Positions 1 through 8,887 of a DNA stretch of 64,000 nt are shown piece after piece. Positions within the stretch are counted from its first letter, which is position 1; every line of letters begins with the position of its first letter. The stretch is from the NCBI GenBank assembly GCA_963831385.1, contig CAWHPW010000022.1:7129-71128 (forward strand), given 5' to 3'. This stretch comes from JACVRX01 sp963831385. GTDB taxonomy: Bacteria > Actinomycetota > Actinomycetes > Jiangellales > Jiangellaceae. The position numbers and the translations under genes were made by a program. A model generated the notes under the pieces. That model was not told the origin of the DNA and did not search any database. It saw nothing but the letters and a program-made list of their open reading frames with translations.

Positions 1-1442
1 AAATCTCCCTGTAGGCGGGCCTCGTAGAGCAACGCCGTTGCATGGAGCACCTGCAGTCGAGGGTCGCGATGCCGAGGCGATTCCCGGCCGATCCGGTCGA
101 GCTGACGGGTCGCTGTCGGCAGATCCCCTGCGTCGAGTGCCGTGAGGGCAGCCGTCAGCGCGACGACTGGTCGAGCTGCGACATCGGCCGGCAGCAACGC
201 GAGTACCCGAGCGAGAGCTCCCGATTCCCCGGACAGCAGGAGTCGGAGTCCACATCGGTCGACGATCTGCACGACTCGGTCCCAATCCGCCGCCGCTGCC
301 GCATGCTCCAAGGCCGAACGCGGCAGGTCGTGCTCGATGAACCAGTCCGCAGCCGTCAGATTCAGCCGGCGTTGTGCAACCACGTCCCTACGGTCGAGCT
401 CCGCGCGGAGATACGACCGAAGCAGAGCGTGATAGCGATACCACGTCGAGCCCTCGCCGAGCCGCATGACCAACGCATTGGCGCGCTCGAGGCGGTCGAG
501 CACTATGCCCGCGTCGTCCCGTCCGGACAACCGTCGGGCCAGGTCGACGCTCAGCCGGTCCGGGCCGGCGGTCGCAAGCAGGAACTCCAGTACGCCGGTT
601 GCCTGGTGCGACAGGATCTCCGAGACGAGGTAGTCCGCGACCGGACGGCTGTCGCCTGCAAAACCTGCGACGAACTTGGCGGCATCGTCGTGGCGGATCA
701 TCGACAATGTTGCGAGCCGAAGCCCAGCGGCCCAGCCCTCGGTCCGAGCAAGCAGGGTCTCGATGTCGTCATCGTGCAGGTCGATGTCGTGGCTGACCAG
801 CAGCTGGTCGACCTCGGCCCGGTCAAAGGCGATGTCGGCGAAGCGAATGTCTCGGACCTGGCCGGCGACCGCCAGCCGGGCCAGCGGCAGCGAGATGTCG
901 TGCCGGCACCCCAGCATCAACCGCAGCCCTTCCGGTAGGCCGCGCACGATCGTGCGGAGGCTGTCCAGGGCCTCCCGACCGACGAGCTCGTGCGCGTCGT
1001 CGAGCACCAGCCACACGGGAACCTGGCAGGTGTGCATGATCTCGAGGAACGCCGTCAGGAAGCCCGGCTCCATTCGCGGGACCGGCGGGCTGAGCGCACC
1101 AAGCGCGAGTCCGGTCGGTGGATCCGCTTCACCGACCGCACTCGCCAGGGCGGCCAGGATGCTCGACCACAGAACGAAAGGGTCGTTGTCCTCCTCCGCG
1201 AGAGACACCCAGGCAATGGCTTGTCCAGCGGCCTGCAGCACGGCAGATCGCTCCGCGAGCAGGAGCGTCTTTCCCGACCCAGCGGGAGCCGAGACGATTG
1301 TCACGCGGACACCATTCGCCTCGTCCGCCACCATCGTGGTGAGCAATCGGCTGCGCTGAACTGCGCTCGCGGGCAGTAGCGGAACGCGCAGTTTAGGCGT
1401 CAGGACTGAGGCTTGTTCCCCCTCCGCCGAGGCGGTGACCAT
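1..1442 (-). CDS. LuxR/MalT-type STAND ATPase transcriptional regulator, N-terminal part (truncated by window edge)
   Basis: An uninterrupted reading frame of 480 codons runs from an ATG at 1442 to the left edge with no stop. Residues about 50-60 hold a P-loop (SAPAGSGKT) and residues about 142-147 a Walker B-like stretch (WLVLDDAH). The frame then follows the MalT/LuxR STAND pattern: an EGWAAGLRLA motif near residue 228, a YRYHALLRSYL motif near 340, and helical repeats. The C-terminal LuxR HTH is expected beyond the edge and cannot be seen. In this family an NTPase domain gates DNA binding in response to a ligand or protein signal. A GGAG lies about 13 bases upstream of the ATG, slightly far. 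It is divergent from the 66-aa gene at 1594, with an 8-bp-arm palindrome between them. The ligand and targets are unknown. Confidence 0.85.
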   Translation of the reverse strand, partial: MVTASAEGEQASVLTPKLRVPLLPASAVQRSRLLTTMVADEANGVRVTIVSAPAGSGKTLLLAERSAVLQAAGQAIAWVSLAEEDNDPFVLWSSILAALASAVGEADPPTGLALGALSPPVPRMEPGFLTAFLEIMHTCQVPVWLVLDDAHELVGREALDSLRTIVRGLPEGLRLMLGCRHDISLPLARLAVAGQVRDIRFADIAFDRAEVDQLLVSHDIDLHDDDIETLLARTEGWAAGLRLATLSMIRHDDAAKFVAGFAGDSRPVADYLVSEILSHQATGVLEFLLATAGPDRLSVDLARRLSGRDDAGIVLDRLERANALVMRLGEGSTWYRYHALLRSYLRAELDRRDVVAQRRLNLTAADWFIEHDLPRSALEHAAAAADWDRVVQIVDRCGLRLLLSGESGALARVLALLPADVAARPVVALTAALTALDAGDLPTATRQLDRIGRESPRHRDPRLQVLHATALLYEARLQGD

Positions 1443-1510
1443 GAATTCACGCTATCTCCAACGATCATCAACCACCACCACAGCGATGCGAATGTGAAAC
1501 GAACGGCCGA

Positions 1511-1531
1511 CCTCACCCCACTCGGGTGAGG
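1511..1531. promoter_or_regulatory. Perfect inverted repeat between divergent genes (candidate operator)
   Basis: CCTCACCC, a 5-base spacer, then GGGTGAGG form a perfect 8-bp inverted repeat. It lies between the divergent LuxR/MalT regulator (start 1442) and the small gene at 1594. Position and symmetry fit a regulator-binding site. A short RNA hairpin is the alternative. Confidence 0.45.
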
Positions 1532-1593
1532 CATCCACGAGCTGCCGGCGGGATCGTCAAGTATCCGGCACGGACCTGTCAGGAGGTGGCCCG

Positions 1594-1794
1594 GTGCGGT
1601 ACGAGTTCCTGATCGCGGGGCAGATCTCCGACGTCGTGAACGCGGCGTTCCCGGAGCTCGATGCCGTCGCCGCGCCAGCGGGAGGAACGGCGATGTACGG
1701 GCCGGTCCGCGATGCGTCGCACCTACGCGGGTTGCTGGCGCGATTCGACGATCTCGGGGTCAGCGTCGTGGAGATGCGCCAGCTCCCCGACTGA
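1594..1794 (+). CDS. Small conserved hypothetical protein (66 aa)
   Basis: The GTG start at 1594 is chosen because a full AGGAGG lies at 1581-1586, seven bases upstream. The product has no membrane segment or signal peptide. It has a GGTAMYGPV segment and ends in a LLARFDDLGVSVVEMRQLPD-like tail. It resembles small proteins I recall next to regulators in other actinobacteria, but I cannot name a family. It is divergent from the LuxR/MalT gene and just upstream of tRNA-Asn, which is on the other strand. Function unknown. Confidence 0.7.
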   Translation: MRYEFLIAGQISDVVNAAFPELDAVAAPAGGTAMYGPVRDASHLRGLLARFDDLGVSVVEMRQLPD

Positions 1795-1805
1795 TGAGCG
1801 GTGTG

Positions 1806-1878
1806 CTCCCGCGGTTGGACTCGAACCAACAACCTGCCGGTTAACAGCCGGACGCTCTGCCAATTGAGCTACGCGGGA
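1806..1878 (-). tRNA. tRNA-Asn (anticodon GTT)
   Basis: Read on the minus strand, a cloverleaf starts with acceptor TCCCGCG at 1878 and closes with CGCGGGA plus discriminator G at 1806. The D-arm contains AGCTCAATTGGCAGAGC. The anticodon stem is CCGGC/GCCGG around loop TGTTAAC, giving anticodon GTT (Asn). The T-arm has GGTTCGAGTCC. CCA is not encoded. Length is 73 nt with no intron. Confidence 0.96.
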
Positions 1879-1954
1879 TCGTCGGCATGCGGGGCCGACC
1901 GTTCAGGTGAGGATATCAGCGCCGCACAGTCGATTTCGAAGCCACGTGAGGCGG

Positions 1955-2452
1955 CTACTCAACCTCCGCCCTGACCGCGGTCACCGCTGCTTCGATCTGG
2001 TTGCGTGTACCCGGGGCGTCGATCGGCAGCCCGTGATCCACGGCCACGAGCCAGTTCAGCGTCGTCCGGCCGGGTTGTCGCCGGCCGGTGATCCGCACTC
2101 CGTGACGTCCCTCGATCAGTACATACCGGCTGATCACCACGCTGGCCGTCACCTGCTCACGGACCACATCGAGTAGCCGACCGCCGTTCTCGACTCGCAG
2201 TCGGTACTGGCGTGGCCGCGAGCCGAGCAGCGATGTCTCGGTGATCGTGATGAGCTCGTCATCGTTGTCCCACGTCGCGTGGTCGATCGTCTCCCAGCCC
2301 ATGCCGTGATGGCCTCCTGGCTGGGGTACCAGCAGCCGTCTGTTCGTTGCGACCACGGTCCCGCCGTCACTGACGGCCGACGCAAGTACCCGCTCGCCTG
2401 GCTCGAGCGCGACGCCCTCGACTGCGGTCCGGCGCCGCGAGAAGATGGCCAC
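1955..2452 (-). CDS. Conserved hypothetical protein (165 aa)
   Basis: GTG start at 2452, nine bases after the stop of the upstream lipoprotein gene, so the two are probably cotranscribed. The N-terminus is basic (AIFSRRRT). Alternating strands follow, with a ATNRRLLVP and a WETIDHATWD segment that look like a small PH-like or bacterial-PH fold; this is an inference from pattern only. There is no signal peptide or membrane segment. Similar proteins are widespread in actinobacteria without an assigned function. Confidence 0.7.
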   Translation of the reverse strand: MAIFSRRRTAVEGVALEPGERVLASAVSDGGTVVATNRRLLVPQPGGHHGMGWETIDHATWDNDDELITITETSLLGSRPRQYRLRVENGGRLLDVVREQVTASVVISRYVLIEGRHGVRITGRRQPGRTTLNWLVAVDHGLPIDAPGTRNQIEAAVTAVRAEVE

Positions 2453-2461
2453 CCAGGGACG

Positions 2462-2992
2462 CTATTCGACGGTGATTCCGCACTCGTCGCGCAGGTACTG
2501 GTCGATACGCGTCCCGGCCTCCTCGAACGCCGCAAACTGCTGTTCGAGTTCGGCGCCGAGCTCCTCGAGCTGCTGGACCATCCCTGCCGGATCGGTCGCG
2601 TCGAGGTCTCGCAGACCGTCGGCGACGCCCTCGATGTAGGACACGACCAGGCTCCAGTCGTCAGCGATTTCAGCCGGTGGGTCGATGGACTGAAGCGTCT
2701 CGAGTGTCTCTTCGGTCGCTCCCAAGGCCGTCTCGGGATCGGTGAGATCCGGGTCTTCTGAGATCTCTTGGAGTTCCTCTCCGGCGGCCTCGATCTCCGA
2801 GCAGAAGTCCCCGCCACTTCCGCCCGAATCGTCTGTCGCATCCGCAGACGGTTCAGCGGTGGGAACCGCGGAACTGTCTCCCGTGGCCGCGGGATCGGAA
2901 CCGACCCCGGGGTCGTCGTCGCCTCCCCCACAGCCGCCCAGCACGACGACAACCAAGGCCAGCCCGGCGCCCGCCCGCCTCAGACCCCGCAT
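2462..2992 (-). CDS. Putative lipoprotein (176 aa)
   Basis: The ATG at 2992 is preferred over an upstream in-frame start because it gives a clean lipoprotein signal: MRGLRR, a hydrophobic AGLALVVVV core, then lipobox LGGC with Cys near residue 20. After the Cys come a Gly/Asp-rich and Ser/Thr/Pro-rich low-complexity linker (to about residue 60) and an acidic helical domain with one N-terminal Cys and one near the C-terminus (DECGITVE) that could pair. A G-run lies six bases upstream. The protein is expected to be anchored on the outer face of the membrane. Function unknown. It lies downstream of the sigma factor gene. Confidence 0.75.
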   Translation of the reverse strand: MRGLRRAGAGLALVVVVLGGCGGGDDDPGVGSDPAATGDSSAVPTAEPSADATDDSGGSGGDFCSEIEAAGEELQEISEDPDLTDPETALGATEETLETLQSIDPPAEIADDWSLVVSYIEGVADGLRDLDATDPAGMVQQLEELGAELEQQFAAFEEAGTRIDQYLRDECGITVE

Positions 2993-3052
2993 ATCAACCC
3001 CCACGTATTCGCCGCGCGAAGGCGCCGATTCCATCAGGCCGGCCACTCGCCG

Positions 3053-4162
3053 TCAACGAAGGTACTCACGCAACGCGGCTGCGAAGCGACCTCGGCGGAG
3101 CTTGGAGAGCGTCTTGGCCTCGATCTGGCGCACCCGCTCGCGGGTGACGCCGAAGTGGCGCCCGACCTCCTCCAGCGTCCGCGCCTCACCGTCGTCGAGT
3201 CCGTACCGCAGCCGGACGACGGCCTGCTCCCGCTCACCAAGGGAGCCGAGCACTGTGTCGAGGTGGTCCTTGAGCATGAGCTGTGCAACGAAGTCCGCTG
3301 GGGTTTCCGTATCGGCGTCCTCGATCAGATCTCCGAGCTCGTTCTCGGTCGCCTCGCCGACCGGCGTGTGCAGGCTGACCGGTTCGTAGGCAAAGGACAA
3401 CAGGTCGACGACGCGAGTGATCTCCAGGCCGGTCTCGACAGCCAGCTCACGCGGGCTCGGCTCGTGGCCGAGCTCCTGCAGAAGGCGACGCTGGACACGC
3501 AGCACTTTGTTCATGCTCTCGACGACATGGACCGGCATCCGGATCGTCCTGCTCTGGTCGGCCAGCGCCCGTGAGATCGCCTGCCTGATCCACCAGGTCG
3601 CGTAGGTAGAGAACTTGTAGCCCTTGACGTAGTCGAACTTCTCGACGGCCCGGATGAGCCCGACGTTGCCCTCCTGCACGAGGTCGAGCAGGGGCAGACC
3701 GCGCCCGAGATAGCGTTTGGCGACCGAGACCACCAGGCGCAGATTCGCCTCGATGAGCCGACGCTTGGCTTCGCGGCCCTGCCAGACCAGCTGCCGCAGC
3801 TCGGCACGAAGACTGGCGTCGACATCCGCGTCGCGCTCGAGGCGGTCCTGCGCGAACAGACCCGCTTCGATGGCCCGGGCCAGCTCGACCTCCTCGGCCG
3901 CGGTGAGCAGGGGAACTCGACCGATCTCGCGCAGGTACTGACGAACCAGATCGGGCGCGCGTTCGGCGCCCGTCCAGGTGGCCCGGGCGACAATCGTCTC
4001 GATTTCGATCGACTCGTCATCAGCCGTTTCGTCGACGGTGTCAGCGACGCTCGTCATCCGGAGAGAGTCGTCGACCGGCGCATCGTTCGGCCGACGCTGC
4101 GCCGGGATCACCGACGCCGTGGCCAGGTTCTGCACCGGTCCTACCACCGACACAGCCACCAC
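3053..4162 (-). CDS. RNA polymerase sigma-70 factor, primary-like (group 1/2)
   Basis: 369 aa with sigma regions in order. Region 1.2 is at DLVRQYLREIGRVPLL. Region 2 has the RLIEANLRLVVSVAKRYLGR, LLDLVQEGNVGLIRAVEKFDY and KFSTYATWWIRQAI signatures. Region 3 follows at RTIRMPVHVVE. Region 4 has GVTRERVRQIEAKTLSKLR. The long acidic region 1.1 of an RpoD-type housekeeping factor is missing, so it is closer to HrdA/HrdD or SigB. It follows dnaG, echoing the dnaG-rpoD order of the macromolecular synthesis operon. The N-terminus is uncertain: the GTG at 4162 and an ATG at 4057 both precede the conserved part. Confidence 0.93.
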   Translation of the reverse strand: MVAVSVVGPVQNLATASVIPAQRRPNDAPVDDSLRMTSVADTVDETADDESIEIETIVARATWTGAERAPDLVRQYLREIGRVPLLTAAEEVELARAIEAGLFAQDRLERDADVDASLRAELRQLVWQGREAKRRLIEANLRLVVSVAKRYLGRGLPLLDLVQEGNVGLIRAVEKFDYVKGYKFSTYATWWIRQAISRALADQSRTIRMPVHVVESMNKVLRVQRRLLQELGHEPSPRELAVETGLEITRVVDLLSFAYEPVSLHTPVGEATENELGDLIEDADTETPADFVAQLMLKDHLDTVLGSLGEREQAVVRLRYGLDDGEARTLEEVGRHFGVTRERVRQIEAKTLSKLRRGRFAAALREYLR

Positions 4163-4235
4163 CTCGAGTGGACTACCGTCCAGTGTGCCGCGTCGGAGCG
4201 GATTTGTTACCGAGAATTCTTTGGCCTGCCCCGAA

Positions 4236-6141
4236 TCACGAGCTTCCCAGGCCCCGCTCGCGAAGGTTCCGGCGGTGCTTCTCCAAGGTCATCAACTCGG
4301 CGAAGAGCCGGTTGTAGGCGGCGGTCTGTTCCGACGGATCGGTTCGCTGAAGCCGTGCCTTCACGGTCACGAGTCGGCGGGAGACCCACACCTCGTGCAG
4401 TACGGAGCACCAACGAGTCGACGTACCGGGGAAGCGCATCCTCGGTCCGTTCCGGGATTCGCTCGACGGCCAGTTCCACCACAAGCAGCCGGCTAGCTTC
4501 GTCCACGGCTGCGGTTGTCAGCGAGTCGACCCACGCGGAGCCGCCGCCTTGGGTCGCACAGCCACCAGCTTTGCGAATCGTTTCGCGCACTGCTCGGTAG
4601 GCAGGTGAGAGAAAGGCCTCAGGCTCCAAGTCATCGAATACCGGACCCGCGAGCGCCGGCCGCTGGACCGCGACGCGCAGGACAGCCCGCTCAAGCTCAA
4701 GTGTCTCGGGATCTATATCGCCATGAACCGGAACGCCCAAGGCTTGTTGATCTGGCGCGACCGATTCGGCGCGTCTGCTCGGCCTCGATCTCCCACCTAC
4801 AGATCCTGCCGACGCGCGTACTCGGTACACGACGGCGAGCTCGTCCGGTGCACCCACCCAGCCCGCGAGCTTGCGCGCGTACTCGTCGCGCAGTGCGTGG
4901 TCGCGGATCCGGGCCACGAGCGGGATGGTGCGATCCAACGCCCGGGTCCGGCCCTCCGCGGTATCCAGGTCGAACTCGGCAAGGGTCGTTCTGATCGCGA
5001 AGTGAAACAGCGGCTGGCGCCGGGCCACGAGCTCGCGCACGGCGGCGTCGCCGGACTGCTGCCTCAGCTCACACGGGTCCAGGCCGCCGGGCTCGATGGC
5101 AACGAAGGTCTGGCCGACAAAGCGCTGGTCGCCGTCGAAGGCCCGCATCGCGGCGCGCTGTCCCGCCTCGTCGCCGTCGAAGGTGAACACGACCTCGCCG
5201 CGGAACTCGTCCTGGTCTCGCAGCAGCCGCCGCAGTATCCGGGCGTGGTCCTCGCCGAAAGACGTCCCGCACGTCGCCACGGCAGTTTCCACCCCGGCCA
5301 GGTGACATGCCATGACGTCGGTGTACCCCTCGACGACAACCGCCTGCGACCGTCGGGCGATCTCCTTCTTCGCCAGGTCGACCCCGTAGAGGACGTGGCT
5401 CTTCTTGTAGATGGGTGTCTCGGCCGTGTTGAGGTACTTCGCGTCGATCCTGTCGTCGTCGTACAGCCGCCGCGCGCCGAAGCCGACGACATCTCCGAGC
5501 AGGTCGCGGATCGGCCACACCAACCGGCCGCGGAATCGGTCGTACGGCGCCGACCGGCCCGACGCGACCAGTCCGGCGGTGACGAGCTCATCGTCGCTGA
5601 ATCCGCGCTGACGCAGATGCTTCCACAGCGCCTCGCCTGTGCGAGGCGCATAACCGACGCCGAAACGGACTGCGGCATCGCGGTCGAAATTCCGTTCATC
5701 CAGGAACCGGCGGCCGGGCACCGCCTCCGCCGACTCGGCCAGCTGCTCGGCGTAAAAGGCGGCTGCGTCCCGATGCGCCTCGACCAAACGGGTCCGCTGT
5801 TCCCGGTGTGGCTGCGGTCCGGTGCCGGCTCGGCTTTCCTCGTAGCGCAGTTGCATGCCGACCTTGACCGCAAGCCGCTCGATCGCCTCGGCGAACGACA
5901 GCTGCTCAACCTTCTCGACGAACCGGATGACGTCGCCGCCCTGGTTACACCCGAAGCAGAAATACATTCCCCGCGCCGGAGTGACGTGGAACGACGGTGT
6001 CTTCTCGTCGTGGAAGGGGCACAGTCCCTTCAGCGAGCCGCCACCCGCATTGCGCAGGGCCACGAACTCGCCGACGATCTCCTCGATCTTCGCCCTTTCG
6101 CGGATCGTCGCGATGTCCTCGTCGCGGATCCGCCCAGCCAC
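4236..6141 (-). CDS. dnaG: DNA primase DnaG, with a frameshift near the C-terminus
   Basis: DnaG makes RNA primers at the replication fork. The N-terminal zinc ribbon is visible (GLCPFHDEKTPSF ... MYFCFGCNQGGD). The TOPRIM region has VVVEGYTDVMACHLAG and VFTFDGDEAGQRAA. The GTG at 6141 gives the usual MAGRIRDEDI-type start; a GTG at 6198 in the same frame is an alternative. Near 4401 the frame breaks. Upstream it reads RYVDSLVLR; the expected C-terminal helices (VKARLQRTDPS, AYNRLFAELMTLEKHRR) continue one frame over and stop at 4236. Without correction the frame ends at 4207 with an unrelated tail. One extra base (the T at 4401, an A in the coding strand) explains this. dnaG is essential, so a sequencing error is likely. 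The affected region is the DnaB-contacting domain. Confidence 0.93.
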
Positions 6142-6251
6142 GCCGTGGAGTCTACGAGCCGCCGCCGTGAAGGGATCCCCGGCGGTGCTCTCGTCCACAC
6201 GCCGTCACGCGTGGCACGGAGCAGCCGTCCCACAAAAGCCGTGAAACGGGC

Positions 6252-6303
6252 GCCATGACAACGGTTCACCGTGCCACGTGCGACGGTTCAGCCGTGCCAC
6301 GTG
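6252..6303. repeat. Intergenic repeat, two tandem units
   Basis: Two units with a 22-base period read ACGGTTCA-CCGTGCCACGTG (6261-6280) and ACGGTTCA-G-CCGTGCCACGTG (6283-6303). A degenerate two-unit copy with the same period lies at 7463-7500 on the other side of the broken DUF559-type gene. A partial copy (GCCATG, then ACGGTTCA) sits at 63961-63978. This looks like a dispersed intergenic repeat family. Confidence 0.6.
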
Positions 6304-6313
6304 GTCATGGGTG

Positions 6314-7294
6314 TCATCGGTCGGCCGTCCGAGGGAGCAGCGGCGTCACCCCGTAGATCTCGCTCGCCACTCGGGATTGACGGAATATGCGATCGATCAC
6401 GCGGTCTGGATGGTGCAAAATCTCCGATCCGGTCCAGCGAACGACGACGTAGCCAGCCTCTTCGATCCGCAGCTGCCGGGCCTTCTCCTCGACGAGGACC
6501 CGCTCAGGGTCGCCATTCGGGTCGGAGTACTTGACCTGCCCATCCGCCTCACCGGCAAGCCGGTGGGCCTGCCAGCGGAAGTCGGATCGGACACCACCAG
6601 TCCCGTGACCAACGATCCACTGATTGCACTCCGGCAGGGGCAAGTGACGTACGACGAAAACCGCGAAAGACATGACTCGACCGGCGACTCGCGAAGATCG
6701 TGAGGCATGGTCGCACGAAGCGGCGCACGGCCCTGGATCCACTCCAGCCGGTCATCCGGTCGCGATCCGTGGAGCTCTGCCTGCGTAGGCGAAGCCGCGG
6801 GCCAATGCCGCATCCGCCAGCACAAGGCCTGCTGCGAAGCCGTGCAGGCGGGCGACATCCGAGGCCGTTCGGGCTGGACTGAGGACCGCCATTCTCCACT
6901 CTGCACCGACGTCGCGTGGGTCGACCGATGCGCCGTGCGAAGGCGACGCCCGGAGCGGTAGAGCCGGCGCCCTTCCCCGCGCGTCGCTTGCGAGATGGTC
7001 ACCAGGGCAGGCTGGCCGTGTGGCACCGGCAGACCGTTCAGCACCGCTGCCGTGTAGTGGCTGGCCCAGCCTCGACGGCCGAGCGAGAGCCAGGCCGCTC
7101 GTGCCTCGAGCACATGCCGGAGTCGGCGGCGATCGTTCGACGTCTGCTGCCAGAGCTCGGCGTCGGCAAAGAGGCCGCTGCGCACTCGAACCAGGCGACG
7201 CTGTGTCGAGCGCATGACGAACTGCTGCAAGCGCTCGGTCTTGCCGCACTGAATCGGCTCGGCGAGCGGTGAAGACCATCGGCAACTGGTCCAT
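6314..7294 (-). pseudogene. Decayed AbiEi/DUF559-type endonuclease-domain protein
   Basis: Homology-like segments of one protein are spread over three minus-strand frames in the correct order. The N-terminus (MDQLPMVFTARRADS) starts at 7294. The winged-helix-like VRVRSGLFADAELW and RRGWASHYTAAVLNGLP segments are in a second frame. ARTASDVARLHGFAAGLVLAD is back in the first. The C-terminal nuclease-like part (RSDFRWQAHRLAGEADGQV, EEAGYVVVRWTGSE) is in another frame ending at 6314. At least four frameshifts separate them, so no full-length product is possible. Intact relatives pair an AbiEi-like N-terminus with a DUF559 (Vsr-like) nuclease fold; their function is poorly known. Repeats flank the locus on both sides. 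Confidence 0.8.
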
Positions 7295-7614
7295 GATCGA
7301 TGCAAGCCTGGCCGAATCCTGTAACGGTGAACGTTCTCGTCATCCACAGGCACGACCATGGCAGCGGTCGTCCGGGTCCGGTGCAGGCGAAGGCCGAGAA
7401 CTCAATTTCGCGAATGGCACGTTGAGGCGCTCCACAAACCAGGCTCAACCGGGCGCCCAGCAGCGGTCCACCGTGCCAGTCGCGACGTTTAGCGTGCCAT
7501 CGGAGTCAGGAACGCGAGATCGCGCGGGGTCGGGCGAGCTGACAGCGAGGCCTGTCGCCGGCCGAGAAGACTACGGCGGGTCAGGCGGGACTGGCCTAGA
7601 GAGTTGCGCGAGTT
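7295..7614. other. 320-bp region without an intact gene
   Basis: Between the decayed gene and the ferredoxin reductase I see no frame with coding character. It holds a degenerate copy of the intergenic repeat (7463-7500). The left half probably contains the promoter or 5' remnant of the decayed gene. Nothing else is recognisable. Confidence 0.5.
7463..7500. repeat. Degenerate copy of the two-unit intergenic repeat
   Basis: GCGGTCCACCGTGCCA is followed 22 bases later by ACGTTTAGCGTGCCA. This aligns unit for unit with the copy at 6261-6303. The two copies bracket the decayed DUF559-type gene. Confidence 0.5.
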
Positions 7615-8829
7615 TCAGACCTCGCCGAGGGGAACCGTTGGGTCGGCCAGGCGATCGGGGTCGAGAGACCGGCCGGAGGCAACGACCGCCTTGATCGGGT
7701 CGATGCCGTCGTCCCAGAGGTTGACGTGCATGCCCGCGAGCGCGCGGCCATTACTGAGCCAGAAGGCCTGGAACTCCCGGCCGGCCAGGTCGCCGCGCAC
7801 GACGACCCGGTCGTACGAGCCGGGCGGGGCGTGTCCGATGTACTCCATGCCGAGGTCGTACTGGTCGGTGAAGAAGTACGGCAGCTCGTCGTAGACGACG
7901 TCCTGGCCGAGCATCGATCGCGCCGCGACAGGGCCGCCGTTCAATGCGTTGGCCCAATGCTCGACCCGGATCCGGGTGCCGAGAATCGGGTGCTCTGCAG
8001 CGGCCACATCGCCCGCGGCGAAGACATCCGGCGCCGACGTCTGCAGCGACGCGTCCACCGCCACGCCGTCCTCGATTGCCAGTCCGGCCGCCTCGGCCAG
8101 CTCGAGCGCCGGACGAATGCCGACGCCGACGACCACCGCGTCAGCATCGATCTCGTCGCCCGTCGAATCGACCACCGAGAGGCCGCCATCGCCAGACCGG
8201 ATCCGCTCGACGCCCGTGCCCAGGCGCAGATCGACGTCGTGCTCACGGTGCAGGTCGGCGAAGACCTTCGCGACGTCGTCGCCGAGCACCCGCTGCAACG
8301 GGAGATCGGCGACCTCGAGGACCGTCACGGCAGCTCCATGGTGGCGCGCTGCAGCCGCCACCTCCAACCCGATCCAGCCAGCACCGACCACGACGACTCG
8401 GCCACCGGAAGTCAGCGCTGCGCGGATCCGGTCTGAGTCCGGCAGCTCGCGCAAATACAAGAGGCCGTCGGATTCGGCGCCAGGAACGTCGAGTCGACGC
8501 GGGGTGGAGCCGGTCGTCAGCAGCAGCTTGTCGTACCGCAGCCGCTCGCCGTCGCCGAGCTCCACCTCGTGCGAGGCGGGGTCCAATGCTGTGGCCCGCG
8601 TGGAAAGGCGCAAGCCCACGTCGTGCTCGTCGTACCACGCCTGCGGATGCACGAACGCCGAGTCACGTTCCTCGGATCCGAGCAGATAGCCCTTGGAGAG
8701 CGGCGGGCGCTCGTAGGGGCGCTCCGCCTCGGCACAGACCAGCACGATCTCTCCGTCGTATCCCTCGGCTCGAAGAGTCTCCGCCGCTTTGGCACCGGCC
8801 AAGCCGCCGCCGACGATCACGAATGCCAT
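7615..8829 (-). CDS. FAD-dependent NAD(P)H oxidoreductase, ferredoxin/rubredoxin reductase type
   Basis: 404 aa, full length for the family. The FAD-binding motif is at residues 4-10 (VIVGGGLAG). The RPYERPPLSKGYL motif typical of dioxygenase-type ferredoxin reductases lies near residue 42. A second Rossmann motif (VVVVGAGWIGLE) binds NAD(P)H near residue 145, and the FAD-contacting PDVFAAGDVA near 265. The C-terminal reductase domain ends with WLSNGRALAGMH. It should move electrons from NAD(P)H to a small iron-sulfur protein, but no ferredoxin, rubredoxin or oxygenase gene is adjacent, so the partner is unknown. Cytosolic. Confidence 0.9.
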   Translation of the reverse strand: MAFVIVGGGLAGAKAAETLRAEGYDGEIVLVCAEAERPYERPPLSKGYLLGSEERDSAFVHPQAWYDEHDVGLRLSTRATALDPASHEVELGDGERLRYDKLLLTTGSTPRRLDVPGAESDGLLYLRELPDSDRIRAALTSGGRVVVVGAGWIGLEVAAAARHHGAAVTVLEVADLPLQRVLGDDVAKVFADLHREHDVDLRLGTGVERIRSGDGGLSVVDSTGDEIDADAVVVGVGIRPALELAEAAGLAIEDGVAVDASLQTSAPDVFAAGDVAAAEHPILGTRIRVEHWANALNGGPVAARSMLGQDVVYDELPYFFTDQYDLGMEYIGHAPPGSYDRVVVRGDLAGREFQAFWLSNGRALAGMHVNLWDDGIDPIKAVVASGRSLDPDRLADPTVPLGEV

Positions 8830-8887
8830 ACCGGGTCACCTCATCTGTTCGGTACATCAGTGTCAACGGCTGCAAACCGCGTCCGGC

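Noticed and set aside
4723..6258. A 511-codon plus-strand frame opposite dnaG
   Set aside because: It lies wholly antisense to dnaG, has no domain pattern or ribosome-binding site, and is a by-product of high GC codon bias.
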